NCBI GenBank assembly: GCA_030704615.1
Contig: CM060734.1
Coordinates: 43,974,042 to 44,038,041 of the forward strand
Source: Takakia lepidozioides
Lineage: Eukaryota > Streptophyta > Takakiopsida > Takakiales > Takakiaceae
Direction of reading: 5' to 3'
Length of the DNA: 64,000 bases
The notes beneath the pieces were generated by a model. That model was given only the letters and a program-made list of their open reading frames with translations. It had not been told where the DNA came from and ran no database searches. Shown here one piece after another: positions 1 to 11,420 of this stretch (positions within the stretch are counted from its first letter, which is position 1; each line of letters starts with the position of its first letter). The position numbers were made by a program, and so were the translations under genes.

Positions 1-673
1 TTTTTCTTCTAGTTCTGTTTTCCACTACCACCATATTTCCCACCAAAGAATGCCTTGTCTCTCTCCTAGTCAGAGAATGACTGATCATCTGCTCTGCTCT
101 TGATTGCTGTCTCTCTCGTTATAAGTCTAGCAAGAAATGATTTCAATGTTTGCTCTGCAGCAGGTACACTGTCCCAGGCTAGCAACAATGGATCATAACT
201 GGGTGGTAATCCGACCTTAATCTTGGTAAGCAATTGTCTCTCACTAATGCTCTCTCCTAGGTCGTTTAACTTTCTTCTTAGAGCGGAGATGGTACTGGTG
301 TACGAAGCAAAGCTATCCTACTCTTGCATATGGCACTTATAAAATTGCTCTTGCAAGTGTGTAATGTTCTCTTATGCCGTCTGGTTGTGTATCATGCTTA
401 GAGTTCCCCACATATCAGCAGCTGTAGTACAATTAATAAGCTGCTCCATATGAACTTTGTCGATGGACTGCAGGATGCTTACCGTAGCCACTTTATCACG
501 CTTCTACCATGCAGCTTTGTCGGTTGCCGCACTCAACGTCTTGTCCTTTCCACGATTGACCATAGCTCTCTGGCCTGGAAGATGAACTGCATGTGGAATT
601 TCCACAGATGATAATTTTCTCCATTGAATTTCTCCACAGCGGCGATTTCCTTCACCTCTTCCTTGTTATTCAT
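1..673 (-). pseudogene. Copia-type gag, broken, runs off the left edge
   Basis: Read leftwards from an ATG at 673, the frame gives a Copia gag start: an acidic leader, then FNGENYHLWKFHMQF, followed by a UBN2-like stretch containing AADMWGTL, LNDLGESISERQLLTKIKVG and LPPSYDPLL. This is the capsid-like part of a Ty1/Copia polyprotein, which packages the element RNA. It is not functional here: there is a frame break near codon 45 and several in-frame stops, mostly TAG. The zinc knuckle and pol would lie beyond the window edge. Its orientation and spacing match the LTR and primer-binding site just to the right. Confidence 0.8.
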
Positions 674-989
674 GTTGAGTTGTCTAGTTCTATAGCATCT
701 ATAACTTTAAGATGTCTACACGGTGTTGCAAGAATCTGAAACAACCTCAATCAATATTCCTTTGAAAACCAAGAAAGTACGAGAAATAAAAAAATCTACA
801 TCATCTACACTGTTGAGACTCTTACTATGCTCAGTAAAACGAAAACTCAACACTAAATCTGTAGCTCAGTCGCACGACCAGCCTCAGCGCCTGCTCAGTT
901 TATTCCTCAAAAATAAACTACTATCCTTTCAGACTGTTTGTAGAAATCTACGTTCCTTTCAACGGATCACTTGTCAAAGTACCGTGTGT

Positions 990-1001
990 GGGCCCATAAC
1001 C
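990..1001 (-). other. Primer-binding site, half-tRNA(iMet) type
   Basis: On the minus strand GGTTATGGGCCC follows directly after the CA-ending LTR. It is complementary to the anticodon stem and loop of initiator tRNA-Met, not to a tRNA 3' end. Copia of Drosophila is known to be primed by a cleaved half of this tRNA. The 5'-leader (674-989) lies between this site and gag and has no coding content that I recognise. Confidence 0.55.
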
Positions 1002-1198
1002 TGTTGAACGTAAATGAATACTCACTAGAATAGAAAGGAAGAACAGTTGACCAGTTGTAAGAAACGGAGCAACGACATGCTCAAAAGATGCTCATACAAG
1101 GTTACAAGATAGAGAGTACACACGAGCATATATCTAACTACACCAGATCAGAGAGATGCCATAGCCAGTTAGGCGGGAACACACTTAGGCGGGAAACA
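1002..1198 (-). repeat. 5' LTR of the Copia element (about 197 bp)
   Basis: On the minus strand the segment starts TGTTTCCCGCC and ends CAACA, so it has the TG...CA ends with the short inverted repeat TGTT/AACA. The primer-binding site follows at once and a broken gag lies about 320 bp downstream. The second LTR is outside the window, so neither the LTR pair nor the target-site duplication can be checked. The outer flank on the plus strand is gtttg. Confidence 0.6.
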
Positions 1199-1271
1199 GT
1201 TTGAATCCTATGATCTGGCATACTAATTCATCTATGTATCCAGCGAATCATTCATCGTATACACAATGAAA

Positions 1272-3424
1272 TTCAACACCCGACAAAAAACAGGAAAATA
1301 GCCCACTTCATTGCACATAGCATGGAGAGGAAAGATTGGGCTATCACAAAAGTGAAAAAGAAATTAACAGAGACAGTGATGCCCTGCCTAGCCGACCGTG
1401 TCTCTAGGGGGAAGATTTCACTGGCAATGAGCCAACCCAGTGGTCCCCAAGACCATGCAAACGAGGAAACAAACACACACACTAATACCACCAATACAAT
1501 TGCCATTGAGTGTGGTAGCTGTTGTCCATCTTTCAACGCAAACGCCATGATGATGCCGATAGCAACTTGCGGTGCACAATTCAACGCAACTGATGTTAGA
1601 TTGTTTCAGATCTCCTCAAATGACATACACAATGTCCAATTTAAGACCTTGTTTTGCATCTTCCATGGGCACGATATATACTACAAATCCTCGGTTTTGA
1701 AATTTCTAGGTACTACCTAGCTGTGAATTCTATGCAATGTATGTATATGCAATGTACATATTTAACTTTTAACTAAGTTGGGTGCGTAGATGTTGTACCT
1801 GTGCAACGAACATTTGGAAACCAGCCTCCAAGAGCAATATTCTACGGCCCCACATGTCAACAGACGAAAGTGGCGACCACATTGACTACTCCAGTGATAG
1901 CAGCTGAATAGAAAGTAGCATCCGACTTGAAGCCCAACATTTGGAAAAGCACGGGTACATAGAACATGATGGCGTTGATGCTTGTGAACTGTTGGAAAAA
2001 TTGAAGCAGCATAGCTACCATCAGCTGAGGTTTGTTTTCCTTTAGGATTTTGGTGGTGAAGCGACATGGGAGTGTGACATCTTGAGTTGCAATCAATAGA
2101 TCATGAAACTTTATGTCCACTGGCCTTGTTCCACGGATCTTTTGGAGAACCTGGCGTCCCTTACCGAGCATACCTCGCTGAACTAGGCTGTTGGGAGTCT
2201 CGGGAAGAACCAACCCACACATGGTCAGGAGAACCGTAGGGATCCCAGCTGTTGCCAAAGAAATCCTCCAGCCCCATGGCTCAACTCTTGCAATTGCATA
2301 GTTCACCAGATTAGCAAACAATATGCCTACTGTAATGGCAAGCTGGAATAAGATATTGAGACCTCCACGCCATTTTGCTGGCGCCATCTCCGAGAGGTAC
2401 AAAGGCACAGCCTGCATACAACAAATTAGACATTTATAAAAGATCTTAGAACAACACCAACTAATTTGAAAACGTCCAGTGAATTTACAGAGCCTAACAC
2501 ACAGCCCATCGAGGGGCCAATGCCAATGGACGGTGGAAGGCACATGTTGAAGGATAGAACCTAGGATCGATCAGGTTATGGACAGGCAAGGCACTAATAC
2601 CCCACCACTCGGCTACTTGGGGCTTACCTCAAGTGCTCAATCTTGAAAATTCTCTTATAGAGCAAAGAATGGACATCTAGCTACATTTGTCCCGAAACTG
2701 AACTACCATAAGAAGTACCATAAGAGAAAAACACTAACCTGATCGGTGAACCCAACACCCCAACCAAGGAAAATCCTGCCGAAAATGAGTATCAGAACAT
2801 CTTGAGCTGCAGCATCAAGAACTACTCATGCAATAAAGACTCTAGCTCCAATAAACATAGTTGGTCTGCGACCATATACACGAGTTGTCCACGAGGCGAA
2901 GTATGTGGAAACAAGGCCCGCAATGTACAGGGATGAGGTGAACGCCTGCAAATTTTGATCGTTGTTGTATTTGCAGTAGTTGGTTTCAATGGCATGCCGT
3001 TCTTGGTACAGCACTTGGGGAAAGAATTTGGCCAAGAAATTTTCCATTGAGGTAACCCCACCTGCCATAGACAATTGTGAGGACGGGTGGATATCATCCA
3101 CGGTTTCCTAATATGTGATTTTGACAAGAAAGTTTGAATAAAGTTGTCTAAGTGGAAATTCGTATCACTTTGAAAGCAAACCTAGCAACATTCATTGGTT
3201 TGCAAGAAGCCTACTGAGAGCTTGAGGGAGGCTTTCACTCGCATGAGGCGCTTGATAAATTTAACCCAAGGGGTTACGAACATTAGACCACCCGAAGCTG
3301 CAAGCATGCACGTCAACACCACATAAAGGGTGATGCGACCGGTGTACTCATTGCTAAATGATCTTCCCACATAAGGCATGGCCATCCTAACATGGGCCAT
3401 CTTGTTGAGGAACAAAAAGAACAA
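1272..3424 (-). pseudogene. STP-type monosaccharide/H+ symporter pseudogene with introns
   Basis: Four exon-like blocks match plant sugar transport proteins (major facilitator, 12 helices, plasma membrane). Block 1 (about 3288-3409) has the first helix. Block 2 (about 2739-3115) has GGVTSMENFLAKFFPQV and YGRRPTMF. Block 3 (1799-2411) has AVPLYLSEMAPAK, LPETPNSL and QQFTSINAIMFY. Block 4 (about 1272-1590) has [20 protein letters not shown]. The intron before AVPLYLSE is at the usual STP place. It is broken: the conserved FGYDIG motif at the first junction is lost, a TGA interrupts block 2 at 2826-2828, the frame shifts near 1857 just before VDMWGRR, and the frame closes at about 1270 before the C-terminal PETKG segment. 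The Copia LTR begins about 70 bp further on. Introns are kept, so it is a decayed gene and not a processed copy. Confidence 0.85.
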
Positions 3425-4211
3425 CCTACAATTATAAGTTGAAAAAATGCTTCACAAGGTTATTTATCAATATTGTGTATATCAACCTAAACTAGAAAGC
3501 ATAGAGCTGCGGAGAGAAAAAACAAACTAAGCAAACAAGTGAGAAAGCAAACAAGAGAGAAGGGGAGACAAAACGTGGCAAAGTTGAAAGAGAGGTGCCT
3601 CTTATGCATTGGCATATTTGGCCGCATCTATAGAATTCATCCATCCAATCTATTCATCCATCCGGTCTACTTTTTGGCCAAAGTGGATTTATCATCGGTC
3701 AAAGTTTGAAGCACAAATTTTTTAACTGTTGAACGTACCCATAGAAGAGGTCTGAATGGGACAAATGCGTACCAGTCTCGCAGCTGGCCTCCATTGCGAA
3801 AGGCCCTTGCCCCTCCTTCTCACCACGTTTGCCTTTGCTTTGCTTGTACCATCTAAACTTCTGAAGGTTATTTTGCTCATTGTTTTCGTGTACAGATCGA
3901 GAATACGTATGAGATGCTAACAAATACTGCACAAAATATTGCCAGGCCAAGTGTAAAAGCTCAGCTCGCATCACATCGCTTTGTGGAGGCTTTGCAACTT
4001 TGCTAGTGTCTCATCCCCAAGACCAGGCTGTCATGAACGCAATTAATAAGCATAATTATGTTAAACATTTCAGTTATGTTAAGCACATGTCATTCGTACT
4101 TCAGTATTCAGATCTGGGGGCTTGGGTAGCTGATCACTCTGCATTTGAGTATTTGAGAGTCTTGGTGTGCGGCCCAGCTGTATTTGAAGTGTACGTAACT
4201 TGGTTTAATTT
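3425..4211. other. Gap without recognisable gene
   Basis: This is the upstream side of the transporter pseudogene. I see short open frames only, with no conserved motif, and no promoter element I would defend. Confidence 0.4.
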
Positions 4212-4219
4212 GGTGGGGG

Positions 4220-4493
4220 CAGTGATTTTTTTCTTAAATTTGAAAAATAGCACGAGTGTAGAAATAGCTATATATTCTGTTCATCCATTGAAAATTTGGA
4301 TAGAATCATCCTCATATGTACTTTCATCCATTTATATCATCCATATTTGGCGAATTCATCCATCTGTTTTTTTTTTCCTTGTAGAAGTTTGACGATTTCA
4401 TCCATGAAAAAACAAGGAATTTATGACAGAATATTCCATTTTAATGTTTTGAGGTCGCCATTTGGCGATTTTTCGCCAAGAAAAAAAACACTG
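4220..4493 (+). mobile_element. hAT-type MITE, copy 1 (274 bp)
   Basis: The ends are CAGTGATTTTTTTCTT on the left and AAGAAAAAAAACACTG on the right, a terminal inverted repeat of about 16 bp. The 8-bp flanks ggtggggg (4212-4219) and tgtggggg (4494-4501) agree at 7 of 8 places. An 8-bp duplication and CAGTG-type ends are hallmarks of hAT elements. It is far too short to code for a transposase. The interior contains repeated short blocks with 'atccat' and 'cgcca', and it matches two other copies in the window in the opposite orientation. Confidence 0.75.
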
Positions 4494-4501
4494 TGTGGGG
4501 G

Positions 4502-5269
4502 TAGTTGACGATGTGATGGATGCCAGTGTGAGAGCTACAGAACTTAGAAGATAGATCGAACATGGGCAACACGTTTTGGTTGTACGTGGGCTTCTCAAGG
4601 ATACTGCTGCAGGTTCCTACAGATTGTACGAAGGTAGGCGGGTACAACTTCAATGCTCCCTCAACTTTCCTTCGCTCTTCAGCTATCCCGGCATGTGGTA
4701 TGAGTTTGAGGGGCAAGCAGTGTGTATTTTCGTATGTTCCTGGTACTTACAAAGAAATGTTTCCTGACCGCTGCAGGTTAACTAGAAGTCGAGGATGTGC
4801 GTATGCTTGGACTCTGTCGTGCATGAAGCTGGATTCTTCTATCACCATTGGGACTCAAACCAGGCTCTGTGAGTTTCTCCCTCATTCTCAAATGCAAGTG
4901 ATCACATTCTCTTTGTTTTGTAGAACTGTTCTAAAAGTTTGATCAATGGTCTAAAAAAGTGGAAGATCTGTCGCTCGTGCAAATGTTGCAATTTCTTTGA
5001 AAGTGTGGCCAAGCTTGCACAAAGCTTTGTAAAGCTGCAATCTGGTAATCTTGGAGTTGCACAATTGGCCTATGACAGAAAACATGAAAAGAAGGAAGGA
5101 AGGAATGAACATTAGGGTGAGATGTGTATGTAAGAGCATGTATGCGTCAAATGTGAGCGAATGTTCTACACAAGTCCTTGTAGGCTATGGCCAGGGACCT
5201 GGTTATGCTTGTCCATTCACATTGACAACTGATTTGAAGAAACCTATTTTTCCGGGCCGTCTTTCAGAG
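4502..5269. other. Gap; short open frames, no gene recognised
   Basis: Plus-strand frames at 4562-4942 and 5051-5293 are open for 80 to 126 codons but show no domain, no splice-consistent extension and no compositional support that I can judge by eye. The DNA runs into the repeated block that begins near 5270. Confidence 0.3.
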
Positions 5270-6110
5270 ACAGTGTCATACAGTGAGGTCTGAGAGAGAG
5301 ACCTTGAGCAACCGAAGCTGCTCTCAAGAGGGAGGTCTAATCTCATGATCGCGCGTTCCAGAGAGTTGTGGATGTTGCTGGGAGGTAAACTGATCGTTCT
5401 GAGGGAAGTATGAGCGTATATGCATGTAAGCTTGCTGCTCTTAAAAGAGGGAGGACGGAGCGCGAGTTCGAGAGAGACCTTCCGGCCATATACATATTGC
5501 TCAGAGGTGCGTGCTGATCCCTCTCCTGAAGGAAGTCTGAGCGCTAGAGGAAGACATGGAGCCTGTATATAGATATTTCCAGGAGGTAAGTTGATCTCAT
5601 CAGAGACAGTTGTCTACAGGAAGCTAAAGCTCGAGAGAGACCTTCCTATGTATGATACTGTACTCAGTTATATGTAAGTTGATCTTACTGGTCCAAGCTC
5701 AAGGAGCTTATGTGACAAAGGAAAACATAAAAGCGACCACAGTGGGGCTTCCAACAACCAGCCACCATCGAAAATTACAATTTCACAGTATAGAGTCGAT
5801 TTTCTAAGATGGAGAGCCTGATAATATGCAATAAACTATCTACGCCTGGAGTAGAGCTCACGCTAAATCTAGGAAAACTATAGCCCAAACTTTGTGGTAG
5901 AGCTGCAGGCTCTGAAATAGAAAGGTCCAATCTCGAGTGGCCGTATTGCCCAGGAGTCGAGAGGTATGTCTGACAAAGAGACCTCTTAGATTACCTAGGC
6001 GTAAGCTGATATGAAAGAGAGCTGTTCTAAGAAGAGACACCTCCATGTACTGATAAGGGAAAGCAAGAGAAGCCTCGGTATAGCTACATATATTGCGCCG
6101 CCCGTCTTTC
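5270..6110 (+). repeat. Degenerate tandem repeat, period about 150-190 bp
   Basis: The motif 'gagagagacctt' recurs near 5291, 5480 and 5633, with a weaker form near 5975. Each is followed by related text, including 'ggaggtaagttgatc' and 'gaagtctgagcg'. The copies differ much more from one another than those of the array that follows at 6.5 kb, and the unit sequence is different. Confidence 0.5.
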
Positions 6111-6499
6111 ACTGGTGGGCCCTATGGTGCAAATTCACATTTTAGACAAGAGTATGAGTAAAGGACTGTGACACACTTTGATGAGTAAATGCTAGGAATG
6201 TACTAAATTACTCTTTGTCCTCAAAAGCACTAAAGTCCTCGAATGAATTCATTGCAGATTTTGCGATGTGGAGACTCATCTTTGAAGCTCCATAGTCAGA
6301 GAAGAGCAAGCGCACTTGTCGCAGAGAAAGAGGCAAGCTCCTAGGAAAACTCAAATTACTCGCCGGGCTCTTTTCTTTCTAGATAATCGTGTGGAGAGAA
6401 TTAGGAGAGAATATACCTAGGAGAGTACTTTAGAAGGGGTCCGTAGCCTTGACTTCATAAGAGAAATCCAGTATACCAGAGTGCGTGGATGTTAGTGTA

Positions 6500-8870
6500 A
6501 TCATTGTGAAGGTCTCTAAATGATCAGGACCTAGAGGCTTACGTGTTGAGAACGCCTTACAATATATATGATGTATAACCACGAATATGTAGATCCCAAA
6601 TTAAGTTCATAAGCAGCCTGCCAAACACATCTGCACGAGTGCTCACCCTTGGACGTGTTCGGGTGATGGTGACTTATACGCAAAGTCTGAAAAATCCGGA
6701 GCAGCTCCTGCTGTTGAGAGGGCTCGTACGATGAAGAACGACATGGATTTATTTAGTGTTGACAAATTAAGTCTATAAGCAGCCTGCCAAAAACATCTGC
6801 AGGAGCAGCCTTGGGTATTCGTGTGATGGTGACTTATACCCAAAGGTCTCAACAATCCGGACCAGCTCGTGGTGTGGAGCAGGGCTTGTACGATGAAGAA
6901 CTACCTGGATATATTTAGTTTTGACAAATTAAGTCCATAATTAAGCAGCCTGCCCAAAACATCTGCACGAGCAGCCTTGGGTGTTCGTGTGATGGTAACT
7001 ACCCAAGGTCTCAAAATCTGGACCAGCTCCTGGTGTTGAGCAGGGCTTGTACGATGAAGAACACCTCGGGATATTTTTAGTTTTGACAAGTTAAGTCTAT
7101 AAGCAGCGTGCCAAAAACATTTGCATGACCAGCCTTGCATGCTCCTGTGATGGTAACTACCCAAGGTCTCAAACTCATGAGCCGGCTTAAGTGTTGAGAA
7201 GGGCTTACGGTACAATGAAGAATTAGGGTATATATATTATAATATCTAGGTTTGATAAATTAAGTCTATCTACAACCTGCATGAGCAGCCTTGCGTGTTC
7301 GTGTGATGCCCAAGCTGGTCTCTAAATCAGGACTATTGGCTTACGTGTTGAGAAGGGCTTGTAACGATGAAGAACCAGGATATCTAGATTTAACAAACTA
7401 AACCAGTTGCTAACTGCAATGTGCAAAAAACATCTGCACTATCAGCCCGGGTGCAGTTTGTAGTGTGACGGTACCCAAGGCTCAAAATTTTGACGTGGCT
7501 TAAGTGTTGAGAAGGGTTTGTACGGTGAACCAGGATGTATAGATTTGACAGTTTAAGTCTACCTGACGTATGCACAAACCATCTGGACGAGCAGCCTTGC
7601 AGGGCTTCGTTCGTGTGATGGCGACTACACACTTTCCAAATCAGGTCGTTGGCAAAGTGTCGAGAAGGGCTTGTACGGTGAACCAGGATGTATAGATTTG
7701 ACGGTTTAAGTCTACCTGACGTATGCAAAAACCATCTGGACGAGCAGCCTTGCAGGGCTTTGTTCGTGTGATGGCGACTACACACTTTCCAATCAGGTCG
7801 TGGCTAAGTGTTGAGAAGGGCTTGTACAGTGAACCAGGATGTATAGATCTGACAGTTTAAGTCTACCTGACGTATGCAAAAACCATCTGGACGAACAGCC
7901 TTGCAGGGCTTTGTTGGTGTGAGGGCGACTACACACTTTCCAATCAGGTCGTTGGCTTAAGTGTCAAGAAGGGCTTGTACGATGATGAACCAGGATGTAT
8001 AGGTTTGACAGTAAGTCTACCTGACGTATGCAAAACCCATCTGGACGAGCAGCCTTGCAGGGCTTTGTTGGTGTGAGGGCGACTACACACTTTCCAAATC
8101 AGGTCGTTGGCTAAGTGTTGAGAAGGGCTTGTACGGTGAACCAGGATGTATAGATCTGACAGTTTAAGTCTATCTGCATGCAAAAACCATCTGGACGAGC
8201 AGCCTTGCAGCGCTGTGTTCGTGTGATGGCGACTACACACTTTCCAAATCAGGTCGTTGGCTTAAGTGTCGAGAAGGGCTTGTACGATGAAGAACCAGGA
8301 TGTATAGGTTTGTCCATTTGAGTCTCTTTGCATGCAACATGCAAAAACCATCTGGACGAGCAGCCGTGCAGCGCTGTGTTCGTGTGATGGTGACTACACA
8401 CTTTCCAAATCAGGTCGTTGGCTTAGGTGTTGAAGGGCTTGTACAATGAAGAACCAGGATGTATGGGTTTGAATTGTAAATATCTAAGTCTAGATAGATC
8501 ATTTGCAACATCCAAAGACCATCTGCACGAGCTGCAGCCTTGCAGCGCCGTGTTCGTGTGATTGTGAGTACGCACGGTAGGTCTCCAAACAAGGAAATTG
8601 GCTTATGTGCTGAGAAGGGCTCGTACGATGAAGAACCAGAGTATCTAGTTTCAATAAATTATTTAAATCTATCTGAAACCCACCAAAAACCTCTGCATGA
8701 GCAACCGTGCGTGTTCGTGGGCAGATGGTAACTACCCAAGGTCTCAAAATCAGGACGAAGCTTAGGTGTATCTAGAGCCAAGGCCTTGTACACTTTAATC
8801 TATAATCAGCCTGCCAAGAACATCATCTGCACTAGCAGCCATGTAATTGTATTGATAGTGACCCAGTTTC
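6500..8870 (+). repeat. Tandem array of about 14-15 units, period about 153-160 bp
   Basis: A phrase like 'gagaagggcttgtacgatgaagaacc' recurs near 6715, 6877, 7040, 7193, 7345, 7505, 7665, 7810, 7963, 8117, 8270, 8425 and 8605. Each is followed by 'catctggacgagcagcc' and 'cgtgtgatgg' at constant offsets. Units between about 7500 and 8350 are very similar, while those at both ends are diverged, the pattern expected from unequal exchange. Minus-strand frames stay open over two or three units, but the period is not reliably a multiple of three and no domain appears, so I do not call a protein. Confidence 0.85.
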
Positions 8871-9699
8871 AACACTTACTCTATTGATCGTCTGGAAGTG
8901 TACAGCTGAAAACAAACGCACGAGCAACCTTGGATTGTGACACTGAAGGGAGAGAAGTCTGTCTATGAATGTAAGTGACGTATCAGAAGATCTAGCCGCA
9001 GGTGTTGGAGGCCCATAGAAGGGAGTAGTGTGTATGAAGTGGACTATGATTTTGTTGTCTCTGCAAAGTGGTTGGTCAGAATGACATGTGTCTTCAGTGC
9101 CATGAAAAAGCGGCAGTTACTGCACCGTTTGAGATTGAGGGTAATTCATGTTTAGCAACTAAGTACTTGTAAAGATTTAGCCTAATTATGCTTCAGGACT
9201 GGTGGGCTCATTCAAAACCCTAATATTCTGGTCCTGAAGGGTTGGAAATTCAAATTGTCTATCGATTGTTAGCCCTTCCTTCATGGGTAAGTACTGAACC
9301 GGACCCCAAGGCCCATGAAACCGCACGAACCCAGACCTACAGGTCCATAGCAAAGATGCCAAACCACTGGGCGACAGCCATGATGTGCTTGAGTTTATTA
9401 GTTGTAACTCGGCTACGTTAATGAAGGCTAGTTGGCTGGATTCATGAATGTTAAGGACTCAGATCAATTGAGGAGGCCGGATAGAATTCCTAATTTAGGT
9501 TTTAGTGGTATGCTGTGAGGTAGACTCATAACCCTATGCATTCCATATTTTAGGATGGGAAAAAGATTCTCTAAATGGTCTAAAAACTTATTGACTAAAA
9601 TATTTCTAAGCGTTAAAAAGATGACTTCTGCTTGTATTTGCCTGAGCCACCCACTACTGTAGTAAATTTGTCATCAGGAGGTCATCAGGACTCATAATA
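8871..9699. other. Gap; no gene recognised
   Basis: This follows the tandem array. I see no open frame of useful length, no repeat and no RNA-gene signature. Confidence 0.35.
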
Positions 9700-10500
9700 T
9701 TTTGTAACCTTCAGTATGAAGTCCAGTACTCAGCATGGATACATAGCTTGTATAAAATGTGTGAACTGTGCAGTCATCACCCAATCTGGGCCAAACAAAG
9801 CGACTATGGAGTGGTTATGGCAAAGTCCTGACTCGGCAGTTTTATGGCCAACCAACTGCAGCCAGAAATTAGTGCTCATTTGTGTTATCTCCATCAAGGT
9901 GGGTACAGGATTCCCAACCGTAGAAGTATGTCTACAGGGAAATTTCTCGAAGTTTTTAAATGAACACTTGACTTCGTTCATTATCAAATTCGACTAAACC
10001 ACCAACTGTTCCTTTGTTTGTCCTCATATTTTTAATGCCGTTCAATATGATGCTAACAAGTCCATTCAGGCCATGAGTACAGAGCTTGTTTCACATGTGT
10101 GCCGTTGTCAACCAATCTGGGCGCCCAGCAAAATGAGCATGGAGCGACCAGTTATGGCAAAGCCTTGACTCGATCCTTTGTATACGGTGCCCAACCAACT
10201 GCAGCCAGAAACCGCATATTTACTGTTATCTGTGCGACCCCCAAGTGGTTATGGCGAATTAGTCGTGACTCCAGGGCTTGATGCAACTGCCCAACCAGAA
10301 ACCCCATGTTGAATGTCATCTCCACGTGCTAAGGTGAGTTATCTAATGTTCCCCAACTTGTAGAATCTACCATGCCAGCTGCCTCCTCCCCTATTTGCAG
10401 AATTGAGCATGTCTATGAGGGAGTTTCTCAAAGTTTTCAACAGAGTTTAGTTATAATACAAGTATTCGACTGAACAACCGACTATTAGCTGTATTTTGTC
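9700..10500 (+). repeat. Three diverged direct copies of a 200-350 bp segment
   Basis: The text 'caatctgggc ... gtggttatggcaaag ... ccaaccaactgcagccagaaa' occurs near 9781-9870 and again near 10112-10210. A shorter third form lies near 10247-10300. The tail containing 'aaatttctcgaagttttt' near 9940 reappears as 'gagtttctcaaagttttc' near 10420. The copies are strongly diverged. No protein is evident in any of them. Confidence 0.5.
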
Positions 10501-11029
10501 TTAAATCACCTGTGCTAATCAGTCCTCAGACTTCACTAGGATAGTTAGTTGGTAATTATTGCACCGCTGCCCCCCCCCCCCCGCGGCACTGTCGTCGTTG
10601 GTAGGATTAGCTCAGCTCATTCATTTCTTCATTTAATTAGGCCTCTACTGAAATAGATATATATAAACAGTTTGATAGGTAGTCTGCAGGTTCCTTATTC
10701 CAGCCTACCACTATGTTGTAGTGTAGTTTGCACACTTTGATTTTTATGGTAGATTTTCCTCGGACCCTGGATTTGCATGGTGACCTTTGAATCACAGTGC
10801 CGGAGGTCACTGGGAAGAACCTCTGGTGTGTAGCATTGCTCCACCACGTAGTTTGTTTTTTCCCTTTGGTATGGTTAGTCTGCGAGCAAAGCTCCAGTGC
10901 CTCAGGTTTATAGTTGTGTGGTTATTTCTTTTCTTTCTTTTTCTTTATCCGAAATATTCTGATATTGAAATTGGAATGCTATAGTTGCGCAATGAAAGTA
11001 AAGGCAAGGAGAAGGTGACAGCTGAAGAT
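10501..11029. other. Gap with a C homopolymer (10570-10582)
   Basis: A run of 13 C stands at 10570-10582. The rest is pyrimidine-rich with no gene that I can support. Confidence 0.4.
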
Positions 11030-11327
11030 GGACAATTTCTTTGCAAGCCTAGAAAACGAATCCATAATCAGACAAGGAACTCCAGCTTGGCTCATGAATA
11101 ATGCTTCGTCACTCAGTCACCAAATCCAAATTTGTGATATGGGCTTAATGGACAAGAGAGATTGACATTTTGAACACGAATCCACAATCGAAATGCCAAT
11201 CTCCCTGTCCATTAAGTCCATATCACAAAATTGGATCTGGTGACTGACTGACTAAGCATACATGAGCCAAGCTGGAGTTCCTTGTTTGATTGTGGACTCG
11301 TTTTCTGGGCTTGTAAGAAATTGTCCA
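11030..11327 (+). repeat. Long imperfect hairpin, arms about 140 bp, loop about 20 nt
   Basis: The left arm (11030-11170) and right arm (11191-11327) are near-complementary. The left arm's 'acaaggaactccagcttggc' is the exact reverse complement of the right arm's text near 11268-11287. Only scattered mismatches and small indels are seen elsewhere. The 20-nt loop (11171-11190) carries a further short copy of the 'cgaatccacaatc' motif found in the arms. It could be a young inverted-duplication small-RNA gene or a foldback MITE. No target-site duplication was recognised. Confidence 0.7.
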
Positions 11328-11420
11328 GTACAGATTGATGAGATTCTCTATTCACGAGCTCAGCAGGCTCACCTGGTAGAGGAGGCACCGGGACCACCGG
11401 GAGTCAGACGAAGAAGACGA

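Noticed and set aside
7390-8240. Minus frames with a repeated CSRHHTN...SSRWF peptide that look like a repeat protein
   Set aside because: The period follows the DNA satellite, is not reliably a multiple of three, and the frames close at unit boundaries. The peptide is a by-product of the tandem array.
6500-8870. CRISPR-like array
   Set aside because: The units are about 155 bp without unique spacers, and the genome is eukaryotic.
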